50,570 nucleotides of DNA. Origin: a bacterium (GTDB lineage Bacteria; Pseudomonadota; Alphaproteobacteria; Acetobacterales; Acetobacteraceae). Within the stretch, counting starts at the first letter, position 1, and each line of letters starts with the position of its first letter. The notes below the pieces were generated by a model. The model searched no databases. It was given only the letters and a program-made list of their open reading frames with translations, and was not told the origin of the DNA. The stretch lies in assembly GCA_026224825.1 (NCBI GenBank), contig JAMFRO010000081.1, positions 1 through 50,570 on the forward strand. The letters are read 5' to 3'. Both the position numbers and the translations under genes were made by a program. Below are positions 9,396 through 17,519 of the stretch, one piece after another.

Positions 9396-10856
9396 TTATG
9401 GGAGCTCGTGCAGAGCCCTCGCCAACCTGGTGACGGCATCGCGCAACTCCGCCTCGTTCATGCTGCCGAAGCCCAGCCGCGCGCCGTTGGTGCCATGGCC
9501 ATTGGTGGCGAAGGCCTGGCCGGGGGTGACGCCGATGCGCTGCGCGGCCAAAGCGGCGGGGGCGAGGGTGACGCCGGGGGTAAAATTGACCCAGAGGGCG
9601 AGCCCGCCTTGCGGCACGGAGAAGCTGGCTTTTGCTCCCAGCCCGGCCTGCAGCGCCGCGCCTAAGCATTCGCGCCGTTCCTCGTACAGGCGCAGCACTT
9701 TGCGCGTATGGCTCTTGAGTACGCCGTCGCGCATCAGCTCGGCGGCAGCCGCCTCGGTTGCCGGGTCGCCCTGGCGGTCGATCATCATGATCTCCGCGCC
9801 GGCGCGGGCGATGACATCCGCCGCACCGACGAGATAGCCTATGCGTAAACTCGGCGAGAGCAGTTTGGAGAGCGAGCCGATGTAGAGCAGCCGCTCCCAG
9901 TTCTGCGCGCTGGCCAGAGGCAGCACCGGGCGATGCGCGAAATGGAACTCATGGTCGTAATCATCCTCGACGATGACGAATTTATACTCCTCGGCCAAAG
10001 CCAGCAGCTTTATTCGCCGGTCCGGCGGCATGGTGACGGTGGTGGGGAACTGGTGATGCGGGGTGACATACACGGCACGAATCGGGTGGCGGCGGCAGGC
10101 CGCTTCCAGATCATCCAGGCACATGCCTTGCTCATCCAGCCCCACCGCGACGATTTTGGCACCTGCGGCGGCCAGCGCCTCGCGCGCCGGCGGGTAGCTC
10201 AGGGTTTCGATGGCGGCATGGTCGCCACTCTGCACCAGCAGGCGTGAGGCGAGGTAGATGGCCATCTGGCTGCCGCGGGTGATGCAGATGTTTTCCGCTG
10301 TCACGTTCAACCCGCGATCGGTGTTCAGCATGTCGGCCACGGCCTCGCGCAATGTGAGCAAGCCGCGCGGGTCGCCATAGCCAAGCAGATTGCGGCGGGA
10401 TGCTTCCAGCAGCGCCCGGCGCCAGGCGCGGGCGACGAGCGGGGCGGGCATCAGGCGTGTGTCCGGGGCGCCGTCGTCGAACACCAGCACGCCGCGTTTG
10501 GCTTGGTGGTAGGGTAGGTTGGGGGCGGTGCGGCGGAGTGTGAACGCGGCGGTGCTGGGGGCGTGCGGCAGCGGGGCGTGGATTTCCTCCACCACCGGGA
10601 GTGCGGCGGAGACGAAGGTGCCGCGTTTGGGCTCGGTGGTGAGCCAGCCTTGCGCCACCAGCTCCTCATAGGCCTGCTGGATGGTCTTGCGGTTGGCGCC
10701 CACCATCTGGCCCAGCTCGCGCGTGCCTGGTAGAGCAGAGCCAGGGACCAGCCGGCCGCGTTTGATGCCATCCATGATGGCATGGGCGATTTGCAGGTAC
10801 GCCGGTTGGGCGGCCTCGCGGTCCAGCGTGATGTGTAAATCCCATGGCCTCAACAT
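9396..10856 (-). CDS. MocR/PdxR-family transcriptional regulator (GntR HTH fused to aminotransferase-like domain)
   Basis: A PLP-binding transcription factor of 486 residues. The N-terminal GntR-type winged helix (about residues 15-85: YLQIAHAIMDGIKRGRLVPGSALPGTRELGQMVGANRKTIQQAYEELVAQGWL) is followed by a fold-type I aminotransferase domain (about 120-480). The PLP-binding lysine is expected in LLYIGSLSKLLSPSLRIGYL, and the cofactor-binding Asp in VIVEDDYDHEFHF. It is divergent from an APC permease / ferredoxin / M24 hydrolase operon, and two dyads lie in the shared region. By analogy with TauR, GabR and PdxR, it probably activates that operon in response to an amino compound. The ligand is unknown. 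Confidence 0.93.
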   Translation of the reverse strand: MLRPWDLHITLDREAAQPAYLQIAHAIMDGIKRGRLVPGSALPGTRELGQMVGANRKTIQQAYEELVAQGWLTTEPKRGTFVSAALPVVEEIHAPLPHAPSTAAFTLRRTAPNLPYHQAKRGVLVFDDGAPDTRLMPAPLVARAWRRALLEASRRNLLGYGDPRGLLTLREAVADMLNTDRGLNVTAENICITRGSQMAIYLASRLLVQSGDHAAIETLSYPPAREALAAAGAKIVAVGLDEQGMCLDDLEAACRRHPIRAVYVTPHHQFPTTVTMPPDRRIKLLALAEEYKFVIVEDDYDHEFHFAHRPVLPLASAQNWERLLYIGSLSKLLSPSLRIGYLVGAADVIARAGAEIMMIDRQGDPATEAAAAELMRDGVLKSHTRKVLRLYEERRECLGAALQAGLGAKASFSVPQGGLALWVNFTPGVTLAPAALAAQRIGVTPGQAFATNGHGTNGARLGFGSMNEAELRDAVTRLARALHELP

Positions 10857-10873
10857 GTTTCGCGCTCCCGCAT

Positions 10874-10909
10874 CTGGACCAGTACGAATTACAAAACTGG
10901 AGGTTCCAG
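10874..10909. promoter_or_regulatory. Paired dyads, candidate MocR operator
   Basis: Two related elements, CTGGACCAG (10874-10882) and CTGGA-GGT-TCCAG (10897-10909), start 23 bp apart. This is about two helical turns, so both face the same side of the DNA. They lie between the divergent regulator and the permease gene, close to the regulator. From memory, TauR-type MocR proteins bind direct repeats beginning CTGGAC, which resembles these half-sites. The assignment is inference. Confidence 0.5.
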
Positions 10910-11024
10910 CTAACCCTGTAAAGCCATAGGGTGGAAAAATAAGAAGACGACCACGCCGCCCACACGGTCCCTCGAACGATCAACCCCGCCGCAACCAACG
11001 GCACGGAACGAGAAGGACCGCGCT

Positions 11025-12422
11025 ATGACCGCTCCGCCGATTATGCCTGTAAAGGCCTTGAAAAAAGACGCCCTCGGCCCGCTGGAATTGCTGGCCCAGG
11101 GTATTGCCCTGATCTCGCCGACCATGACGGCGGCACTCATTGTGCCGCTCATGTATGGCACCACCGGCAACTGGAGCTGGCTCTCTTATGGGCTTGGCAC
11201 CGTTATGCTGCTGTTCGTGGCGCTCAACCTCAACCAGTTCGCCTCGCGCTTCGCGGGTTCGGGCTCGATGTATCAGTATATCTGTAAAGGGCTCGGCAAT
11301 GTTACCGGCGGGCTCGGCGGTTGGGCGCTCATCTGGTCCTATCTCGGCATTTCCATTGCCGGCGCCACGGGTTTCACCACTTTCGCGCAGACATTGCTCG
11401 GCATGGTTGGCGTCAATTGTCCGGCCATACCGTTGTTCGTGCTCTGCATTGGTGTTTCCGGCTTCTGCGCCTGGAAAAACGTGGCACTTTCGGCAAAGGT
11501 GATGCTGATCCTGGAAGGCGTTTCCATGGCGCTTATCACGCTGCTCTGCCTGGTGGCCCTCGGCTTCCATGGTTTCACGGTCGATACGGTGCAGTTCGCA
11601 CCCAGCAGCTTCTCGGTCAGCACGCTCGGCCTTGGTGTTGTCGTGGCTGTGTTCTCGCTGGTCGGGTTTGAATCCGCCACGGCGTTTGGTGATGAAGCCC
11701 GCAGCCCGCTCAAATCCATCCCCTGGGCGGTCATCGTCAGCCTTATCATCGCCGGCGTGTTCTTCGTGTTCGTCACTTACGTTGAAGTGCTGGCGACGCA
11801 TGGTTATTCCACCACGCTGGACCAGCTTACAGCGCCGCTGAATACCATTGCCGGGCTAGTGCATATGCCTTGGCTGGCTGCCCCGCTTTCGGCCTGCGCC
11901 ATGATGAGCTTTTTCGCCCTCAACCTATCCTGCCTCAATGCCGGTTCGCGCGTTATCTACATCATGGGCCAGCAGGGGCTGTTCCCCAAGTTCACTGCCG
12001 ATACCCACCATGTTAACGAAACCCCGCATATCGCGGTGCTGATCATGGGTGCGCTGTCTTTCGGCCTGCCGACCTTCTGCGCGCTGAAAGGCATGGCGGT
12101 GGGTGATATGTTCAACGATGCCGGCACCATGGCGGCTTTCGGCTTCATCGTCGCCTATATTCTCGTCACCATCGCTGCCCCGCTCTACGTCAAATCCCTG
12201 GGGCAGTTGAAGCCGATGCATATGGTCATTGCTGCAGCTTCGTTGATCCTGCTGCTGATACCCACCATCGGCAGTGTGTACCCCGTGCCGGCGGCACCGG
12301 TGAAATATTTCCCCTATATGTTCGGGGCGTATTTCATCATCGGCGGCATCTGGATCGGCGTGCAGAACCAGCGCCTGCTCATCGCCAGCCGTGGCTTCCC
12401 GGAGATGGCGCGGGATGCCTGA
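11025..12422 (+). CDS. APC-superfamily amino acid/amine permease
   Basis: Integral membrane transporter of 465 residues with about 12 predicted helices. The first helix has the APC signature GPLELLAQGIALISPTMTAALIVPLMYG (about residues 17-44), and helix 6 has the VFSLVGFESATAFGDEARSPLKSIPWAV consensus (about 210-237). A good ribosome site (AGAAGGA) precedes the ATG. The gene overlaps the downstream ferredoxin start by 8 nt. Adjacent to a MocR regulator and an M24 hydrolase, it probably imports an amino acid, dipeptide-like compound or amine used as carbon or nitrogen source. The substrate is not deducible. Confidence 0.88.
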   Translation: MTAPPIMPVKALKKDALGPLELLAQGIALISPTMTAALIVPLMYGTTGNWSWLSYGLGTVMLLFVALNLNQFASRFAGSGSMYQYICKGLGNVTGGLGGWALIWSYLGISIAGATGFTTFAQTLLGMVGVNCPAIPLFVLCIGVSGFCAWKNVALSAKVMLILEGVSMALITLLCLVALGFHGFTVDTVQFAPSSFSVSTLGLGVVVAVFSLVGFESATAFGDEARSPLKSIPWAVIVSLIIAGVFFVFVTYVEVLATHGYSTTLDQLTAPLNTIAGLVHMPWLAAPLSACAMMSFFALNLSCLNAGSRVIYIMGQQGLFPKFTADTHHVNETPHIAVLIMGALSFGLPTFCALKGMAVGDMFNDAGTMAAFGFIVAYILVTIAAPLYVKSLGQLKPMHMVIAAASLILLLIPTIGSVYPVPAAPVKYFPYMFGAYFIIGGIWIGVQNQRLLIASRGFPEMARDA

Positions 12423-12744
12423 TTTCACCCTCGATGGCGTGGCGGTTGCCGCCACGCCGGGAGAGAGCGTGCTGGCGGCCTGCCAGAGGGTTGGGGTGGT
12501 ACTACAAACCGTGTGCAAGGGCCGTGGCATATGCGGTGCCTGCCGGGTGGATGTGGCGCCTGAGTTTTTATCCCTGCTGGAACCGCCTGCGAAAAATGAG
12601 GCCCGTTTGCTGAATTATCTGTCTCCTGGCCAGACCACATACCGGCTGGGCTGCCAGATCAAACTCGAAGATGCATTGGCGGGGCTGCGGCTCATCGCCG
12701 TTCCGCTGCAAGTTAAGACTCAACCTAAGGAGACCGAAACATGA
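12415..12744 (+). CDS. 2Fe-2S ferredoxin
   Basis: Small electron carrier of 109 residues with the start at 12415 (MPDFTLDGV), inside the permease gene's last codons. An in-frame ATG at 12391 exists but adds only a basic tail. Cluster ligands fit an adrenodoxin-type spacing: CKGRGICGAC (C-x5-C-x2-C, about residues 39-48), and a fourth Cys in YRLGCQI near residue 81. It is translationally coupled to both neighbours and ends in ATGA with the M24 gene. A ferredoxin embedded between a permease and an M24 hydrolase suggests an oxidative or ring-activating enzyme encoded elsewhere. A partner reductase is not obvious nearby. Confidence 0.85.
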   Translation: MPDFTLDGVAVAATPGESVLAACQRVGVVLQTVCKGRGICGACRVDVAPEFLSLLEPPAKNEARLLNYLSPGQTTYRLGCQIKLEDALAGLRLIAVPLQVKTQPKETET

Positions 12745-13436
12745 GCGACGTATTGGAAGAAAAACAGGTAACCCTCGAAGCTGTCGGCGCCAATTTCGTG
12801 CAGGAGACCATGTTGGAAATGCGGGCGAAGACGCGCGCGGTCATCCACGCCATCGCCGCCGCCTGCAAGCCCGGCATGGTGGAGGAGGATGCCGTGCAGT
12901 TGGCGCGTGATTTACTCGCCGAGGGTGATATGATCCGTGGCTGGCATGATGTGTATGTGCGCTTTGGCAGCAATACGCTGAAGACTTTTGGTGCGGAGTC
13001 CGACCCCGGCATCGTGCTGAAGGAGGATGATATCTTTTTCATCGACATCGGCCCGGTATGGGGTGAGACCGAGGGCGATGGCGGGGATAGCTTTGTGGTG
13101 GGTGCGGATACCGGCATGGAGCAATGCGCTGCTGATGCGAAGAAACTCTTCCACATCGTGCGCAAGAAATGGGAGAGCACGGGGCTGAGCGGTAAGGGGC
13201 TCTATGATTTCGCCATTGAAGAAGCGAAGTCTTTGGGCTGGGAGCTGAATATGGACCTCTCGGGGCACCGTATCTCGGACTTCCCGCATGAGGCGGTATA
13301 CGCCGGGCCGCTGGCCGAGGTGGATTTCAAGCCCTCGGCTTTGATCTGGGTACTGGAGATTCACATCCGCCACCCTGAAGGCCTGTACGGCGCATTCTTC
13401 GAAGACATGCTGCTAGACGATTCGTATTTCGCCTAA
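12741..13436 (+). CDS. M24-family metallohydrolase (aminopeptidase P/prolidase-like)
   Basis: Single-domain pita-bread fold protein of 231 residues, lacking the N-terminal creatinase domain of full-length prolidases. The five metal ligands are visible: Asp in FFIDIGPVWG and in EGDGGDSF, His in DLSGHRI, Glu in VLEIHIR and Glu in AFFEDML. M24 members cleave X-Pro peptides, N-terminal Met, creatine or ectoine derivatives; others are not peptidases. It is the last gene of the permease / ferredoxin operon, starting in an ATGA overlap. The context favours catabolism of an imported amide-bonded compound over Met aminopeptidase. Confidence 0.85.
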   Translation: MSDVLEEKQVTLEAVGANFVQETMLEMRAKTRAVIHAIAAACKPGMVEEDAVQLARDLLAEGDMIRGWHDVYVRFGSNTLKTFGAESDPGIVLKEDDIFFIDIGPVWGETEGDGGDSFVVGADTGMEQCAADAKKLFHIVRKKWESTGLSGKGLYDFAIEEAKSLGWELNMDLSGHRISDFPHEAVYAGPLAEVDFKPSALIWVLEIHIRHPEGLYGAFFEDMLLDDSYFA

Positions 13437-13456
13437 AAGGAGCAAAAGTTTTTGGT

Positions 13457-13525
13457 GCAGCTTTTTTCAAAAAGCTGCTGCTTACTTACTTATCCTACCC
13501 TGATGTTCCCCGCGGAACATCAGGG
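13457..13525. terminator. Two adjacent terminator-type hairpins between converging genes
   Basis: The first hairpin pairs GCAGCTTTTT (13457-13466) with AAAAAGCTGC (13469-13478). The second is a perfect 12-bp stem, CCCTGATGTTCC (13498-13509) with its complement (13514-13525), around a CCGC loop. They separate the M24 gene on the plus strand from the glutaryl-CoA dehydrogenase gene on the minus strand and could end both transcripts. Confidence 0.7.
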
Positions 13526-13528
13526 CAA

Positions 13529-14707
13529 CTAAAAAGCAGCCAGCCCCGTAATCGCCCGCCCGAGAATCAAAGCATGCACATCATGCGCCCCCTCATAGGT
13601 ATTCACCGTCTCCAGGTTAACCATATGCCGGATCACATGATACTCATCAGATATCCCATTCCCGCCGTGCATGTCGCGCGCCACCCGGGCGATATCCAGC
13701 GCCTTGCCGCAGTTGTTGCGCTTCAGCAGTGAGATCATCTCGGGCGCTGCCTGGCCCGCATCCATCAGCCGGCCGAGTTGCAGCACGCTGTGCAGGCCGA
13801 GCGTGATTTCGGTCTGCATGTCGGCCAGTTTCTTCTGCACCAATTGCGTGCCCGCCAGCGGGCGGCCGAACATCTGGCGCCCTAAAGTATACTCACGCGC
13901 GGCATGGAAGCAGAACTCCGCCGCACCCAGCGCACCCCAGGCGATGCCGTAGCGTGCGTTGTTGAGGCAGGAGAACGGGCCGCGCAGGCCTTTCACATCC
14001 AGCAGGCCTTCGTCGGGCACGAACACCTCGTCCAGCATGATCATGCCGGTGATGGAGGCGCGGAGTGAAACCTTGCCCTCGATCTTTGGCGTGGTCAGGC
14101 CCTTCGCGCCGCGCTCGAACACGAAGCCGCGGATGTCGCCGGCATCGTCCTTGGCCCAGACCACGAATACATCCGCGATGGGGGCGTTGGTGATCCAGGT
14201 TTTGGAACCCGAGAGCAGGTAGCCGCCGTCCACCTTCCTGGCGCGGGTGCGCATGGAGGCGGGGTCGGAGCCGGCATCGGGCTCGGTGAGGCCGAAGCAG
14301 CCGACATATTCGCCGGTGCGCAGTTTCGGCAGCAGCCGGTCCTTCAGTGTGTCGGACCCGAAGGCGTAGATGGGGTACATGCACAGGCTGGACTGCACTG
14401 AGAAGGCGGAGCGGTAGCCGCTGTCCACACGCTCGATCTCGCGGGAGATGAGGCCGTAGGCGACGTAGGAGACATCCGCGCAGCCATGGGTGGGGAGTGT
14501 GGCGCCGAGGAAGCCGAGTTCGCCCAGCTCGTTCATGATCTCGCGGTCGAATGTCTCAGAGCGGAAGGCTTTCAGCACACGCGGCTGGAGTTTGCCTTGC
14601 GCGTAGGCATGGGCGGCGTCGCGTATGGCGCGCTCTTCCTCGTTCAGCAAACCCTCGAGGCGCAGAGCATCCGCCCAGTCGAAAGACGCCATTTTACCTT
14701 TGGCCAT
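13529..14707 (-). CDS. gcdH: Glutaryl-CoA dehydrogenase
   Basis: FAD enzyme of the acyl-CoA dehydrogenase family that oxidises and decarboxylates glutaryl-CoA to crotonyl-CoA in lysine, tryptophan and aromatic-acid breakdown. The start is placed at [11 protein letters not shown] (14707), preceded by GAGAGGGAA. An upstream in-frame ATG at 14746 adds 13 non-conserved residues. Family motifs are [35 protein letters not shown], and the C-terminal [21 protein letters not shown] with the catalytic Glu. Length 392 residues is typical. It stands alone, with no transferase or ETF gene nearby. Confidence 0.93.
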   Translation of the reverse strand: MAKGKMASFDWADALRLEGLLNEEERAIRDAAHAYAQGKLQPRVLKAFRSETFDREIMNELGELGFLGATLPTHGCADVSYVAYGLISREIERVDSGYRSAFSVQSSLCMYPIYAFGSDTLKDRLLPKLRTGEYVGCFGLTEPDAGSDPASMRTRARKVDGGYLLSGSKTWITNAPIADVFVVWAKDDAGDIRGFVFERGAKGLTTPKIEGKVSLRASITGMIMLDEVFVPDEGLLDVKGLRGPFSCLNNARYGIAWGALGAAEFCFHAAREYTLGRQMFGRPLAGTQLVQKKLADMQTEITLGLHSVLQLGRLMDAGQAAPEMISLLKRNNCGKALDIARVARDMHGGNGISDEYHVIRHMVNLETVNTYEGAHDVHALILGRAITGLAAF

Positions 14708-14802
14708 TTTTCTGTTCCCTCTCAAACCTGCCCCTTTCTCGCGCAAAGCGCTGCTTGGGGCAATTGCTGGCCCCTATCCGCCGCCTGGGCTAGAAGGCCC
14801 GG

Positions 14803-15969
14803 ATGGATCAAAACTATGACGTGATTATCATCGGCGCGGGCGCGGCCGGGTTGTTTTGCGCCGGTACGGCGAGGCTAAGGGGCAAACGCGTGCTGGTGCT
14901 GGAGCACGGGGCGGAGCCGGGGCGCAAAATCCTCATCTCGGGTGGCGGGCGTTGCAATTTTACCAACCGGCAGGTGCGCGCCGAGAATTTTCTCTCCGGC
15001 AACCCGCATTTCTGTAAATCCGCGCTGTCGCAGTTCAACCCTGGCGATTTCATCGGTCTGGTGGAACAGGCGGGCATTGCCTACCACGAAAAAACCCTGG
15101 GCCAGCTCTTCTGCGATGGTCCGGCGCAGCAGATTCTCGACCTGCTGCTGGCCCGCTGCCAGGGTGCTGAAATCCGGCTGAGCACCGAGGTGCTGGAGGT
15201 CTCCCATACCGAGCGGTTCATGGTGCAAACCACGCGCGGCACGTTTTTCGCCCCCAGCCTGGTGGTGGCCAGCGGCGGTCTGTCCATCCCCAAACTCGGC
15301 GCCACGGGGCTGGGCTATGAGTTGGCCAAAAAATTCGGGCTGGCCGTGGTGCCGACCCGCGCCGGGCTGGTGCCGCTGGTGTTTACCGGCGTGGACCTGC
15401 CCTGGATGCAGGGGCTGGCAGGCGTTTCCGTCCCCGCGCGGGTAAAAGCGGGCAAACGCGCGTTTGCCGAGAATGTGCTGTTCACCCACCGCGGCATGTC
15501 CGGCCCGGCGGTGTTGCAAATCTCCTCCTATCTGGCCCAGGGGGATGGTTTTTCGACCGATTTCTACCCCGAAGCGCGGCTGGACGAGGTGCTTGTCGAG
15601 GCGAAAACGCGGCGGCCGAAAGCAGAGCTGAAAACCGTGCTGGCCGAGGTGTTGCCGGCCCGGCTGGCGGCGCATTTTGCCGGGCCGGAGCCCAGGCGCA
15701 TGGCGGATTTTCCCGATAAGTTCTTACGCACGCTGGGGGCGAAGCTGAATGCGTTTCCGCTGACCCCGGCCGGCAACGAAGGCTTTGCCAAGGCCGAGGT
15801 GACCGCCGGCGGCGTGGATACGGACGGGCTGCACTCCAAAACCTGCGAGAGCAAAACCGTGCCTGGCCTGTTCATCATCGGCGAGGCGGTGGATGTGACG
15901 GGCTGGCTTGGCGGGTATAATTTCCAATGGGCCTGGGCCAGCGGCCAGGCGGCGGGGGCGGCGGTCTAG
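14803..15969 (+). CDS. HI0933/BaiN-family FAD-dependent flavoprotein
   Basis: Predicted flavoprotein oxidoreductase of 388 residues. The N-terminal dinucleotide-binding motif is DVIIIGAGAAGLFCAGTARLRGKRVLVLEHG, followed by the family signature PGRKILISGGGRCNFTNR (about residues 42-59). The C-terminal part has AGGVDTDGLHSKTCESKTVPGLFIIGEAVDVTGWLGGYNFQWAWASGQAAG, the second FAD-contacting motif. The family is widespread and mostly of unknown substrate; some members reduce tRNA- or bile-acid-related substrates. Its 3' end overlaps the convergent anti-sigma gene by 4 nt. Confidence 0.9.
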   Translation: MDQNYDVIIIGAGAAGLFCAGTARLRGKRVLVLEHGAEPGRKILISGGGRCNFTNRQVRAENFLSGNPHFCKSALSQFNPGDFIGLVEQAGIAYHEKTLGQLFCDGPAQQILDLLLARCQGAEIRLSTEVLEVSHTERFMVQTTRGTFFAPSLVVASGGLSIPKLGATGLGYELAKKFGLAVVPTRAGLVPLVFTGVDLPWMQGLAGVSVPARVKAGKRAFAENVLFTHRGMSGPAVLQISSYLAQGDGFSTDFYPEARLDEVLVEAKTRRPKAELKTVLAEVLPARLAAHFAGPEPRRMADFPDKFLRTLGAKLNAFPLTPAGNEGFAKAEVTAGGVDTDGLHSKTCESKTVPGLFIIGEAVDVTGWLGGYNFQWAWASGQAAGAAV

Positions 15970-16649
15970 CTCGCCGTCGCGGCGGCGGCGGCAAAGTCCG
16001 GCAGGTCGGTACCGGTGCCGGCGGCCCAGTATTCGTTCTGGCCGTCGTTCCAGTAATCGATGGCCATGCCGCGGTATTGGGCGTTTTTTACGCCGTGTGC
16101 GGGTTCGCCATTGGCGGGCCAGACGCATAAAGTAATGCTCTGGCCATCCTTGGTGTAAACCGACACCTGGGCGATGTGTCCGGCCACCACATCCGTGCGG
16201 CTGCTGGTGAGTTGGAAGCCGGGTACGTTGGGGGGCGGGGTGGTGGCGGCCAGGGTCGCGGGGCCGCCGCGTAGGGCGGCATCGCGCACGCTCATCAGAT
16301 CCTTGGTGTTATCGTGATGCGGCAGGAAGGTGAGCAGGAGGGCGGCGGCCAGAGCGGTGGCGGCGACCCAGCCGGGGCGGTTGGGCAGCCAGCGGCGCGG
16401 TTTGGGGGTGAAGGGGAGTATCTCCGCGCCCTCGGCCAGCAGCAGCGCCTCGATGCGGGCTTGCAGTTCTGGCGGTGCCTGTTCCGGCAAGGCCTCGGCC
16501 AGCCCGGCGCGCAATTGCGCCAGCTCCGCCAGCGTGCGTGTGCAGGCCGGGCAGGAGGCGAGATGCGCCGTCAGCGCCGCTGTCTGGTCTGGCGGCAGCT
16601 CGCCATCCAGCAGGGCATTTAGATGTTCGTTGTAATCAGCGCAGCTCAT
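15966..16649 (-). CDS. Anti-sigma factor, zinc-finger (zf-HC2) type
   Basis: Membrane-bound partner of the adjacent ECF sigma factor, 227 residues. The N-terminus MSCADYNEHLNALLDGELPP leads to a HxxxCxxC zinc-binding anti-sigma motif (HLASCPAC, about residues 29-36). One transmembrane helix follows (about 93-110, WVAATALAAALLLTFLP), and then a periplasmic domain of about 115 residues ending YRGMAIDYWNDGQNEYWAAG. Its start overlaps the sigma gene's stop by 4 nt. In this family release of sigma follows a signal sensed by the zinc site or the outer domain; the signal here is unknown. Confidence 0.88.
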   Translation of the reverse strand: MSCADYNEHLNALLDGELPPDQTAALTAHLASCPACTRTLAELAQLRAGLAEALPEQAPPELQARIEALLLAEGAEILPFTPKPRRWLPNRPGWVAATALAAALLLTFLPHHDNTKDLMSVRDAALRGGPATLAATTPPPNVPGFQLTSSRTDVVAGHIAQVSVYTKDGQSITLCVWPANGEPAHGVKNAQYRGMAIDYWNDGQNEYWAAGTGTDLPDFAAAAATAS

Positions 16650-17170
16650 GTCAGGCTCCCATCATGGGCTGCAAGCCAGGCTTTGCGCAAATCCTCCCGC
16701 GCGCGGGAGAGGCGGGACATGACCGTGCCGGTGGGGATGGAAAGCGTGCTGGCGATCTGCGTGTAGGAGAGATCGCCATACTCGCGCAAAACCAGCACCT
16801 CGCGCAGCGCCTCCGGTAGCCCCGCCAGCAGCAAGCGCAGGCGCTGGGCGCGCTCGGCGGTCACGGCTGTCTGTTCGGGGTTGGGGGCGGGGTCGGGCAA
16901 TGCGGTGAGCCATTCATCATCGGTGGAAATGGGGGCGGGCGGGGTTTTGCTGCGGTGGATGTTGCGCATGATGGCGGCTATCCAGGCTTTGAAATCCTCG
17001 CCTTGGTAGGAATCGAAATAGCGCAAAGCACGCAGGTATGTTTCCTGCACCAGGTCATCCGCGCGTGTCCGGTTGGTGGTGAGTGCCAAAGCAAGCCTGT
17101 GCAAATAGCCCAGCAAAGGCAATGCCAGTGCCCGGAAACGCGCGGTCTGCTGATCGCCTGAAGCGGCCAT
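16646..17170 (-). CDS. ECF-type RNA polymerase sigma factor
   Basis: Group 4 sigma factor of 174 residues. Region 2 (about residues 15-80) contains ADDLVQETYLRALRYFDSYQGEDFKAWIAAIMRNIH. Region 4 (about 110-165) contains LPEALREVLVLREYGDLSYTQIASTLSIPTGTVMSRLSRAREDLRKAW, the helix-turn-helix that reads the -35 element. It lies third in a four-gene operon after a metallophosphoesterase and a cupredoxin, and before its anti-sigma factor. Matching promoter motifs in front of the operon and of a facing small gene suggest self-activation. Confidence 0.92.
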   Translation of the reverse strand: MAASGDQQTARFRALALPLLGYLHRLALALTTNRTRADDLVQETYLRALRYFDSYQGEDFKAWIAAIMRNIHRSKTPPAPISTDDEWLTALPDPAPNPEQTAVTAERAQRLRLLLAGLPEALREVLVLREYGDLSYTQIASTLSIPTGTVMSRLSRAREDLRKAWLAAHDGSLT

Positions 17171-17197
17171 GATATCGCTATGCTTTGTGAGGGCGGG

Positions 17198-17509
17198 TTA
17201 TTGGACGTCCACCTCTCCTTGCATGTCCGGATGGATGGCGCAACGGTATTTGAAACTGCCGGCGGTGGCGAAGGTATTACTCCAACTGGCATTGGGGTCG
17301 ATGGTGCCGGAATCAAAGCTTTTACCATCCAGCGCGGTGGCCGTATGCGGAATGGAATCCTGGTTGGTCCACACCACCTTGTCGCCCGGATGCACGGTGA
17401 TTTTCGCCGGCACGAAGGTGTAGTTGGTGATGGCGACGGTGATGGTGGCGGCCTGGGCCAGGGGGGCTGCACAGAGCAGCAACGCGGCGGCGGTAAGTAT
17501 TTTGAGCAT
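17198..17509 (-). CDS. Secreted cupredoxin (plastocyanin/amicyanin-like)
   Basis: Small periplasmic blue-copper protein of 103 residues. The start is set at MLKILTAAALLLCAAPLAQA, a signal peptide cleaved before ATITVAI; the longer in-frame extension overlaps the upstream gene and is not credible. Type 1 copper ligands are visible: His in SIPHTA, then the Cys-His-Met cluster CAIHPDM near the C-terminus. It probably passes electrons or binds copper in the periplasm. It sits 10 nt after the metallophosphoesterase gene and just before the ECF sigma gene, so it is a likely output of that sigma factor. Confidence 0.9.
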   Translation of the reverse strand: MLKILTAAALLLCAAPLAQAATITVAITNYTFVPAKITVHPGDKVVWTNQDSIPHTATALDGKSFDSGTIDPNASWSNTFATAGSFKYRCAIHPDMQGEVDVQ

Positions 17510-17519
17510 GGGATTACCT

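Noticed and set aside
9235..9669. 144-residue open frame on the minus strand
   Set aside because: Mostly out-of-frame within the MocR gene; its C-terminal part runs into an AT-rich spacer.
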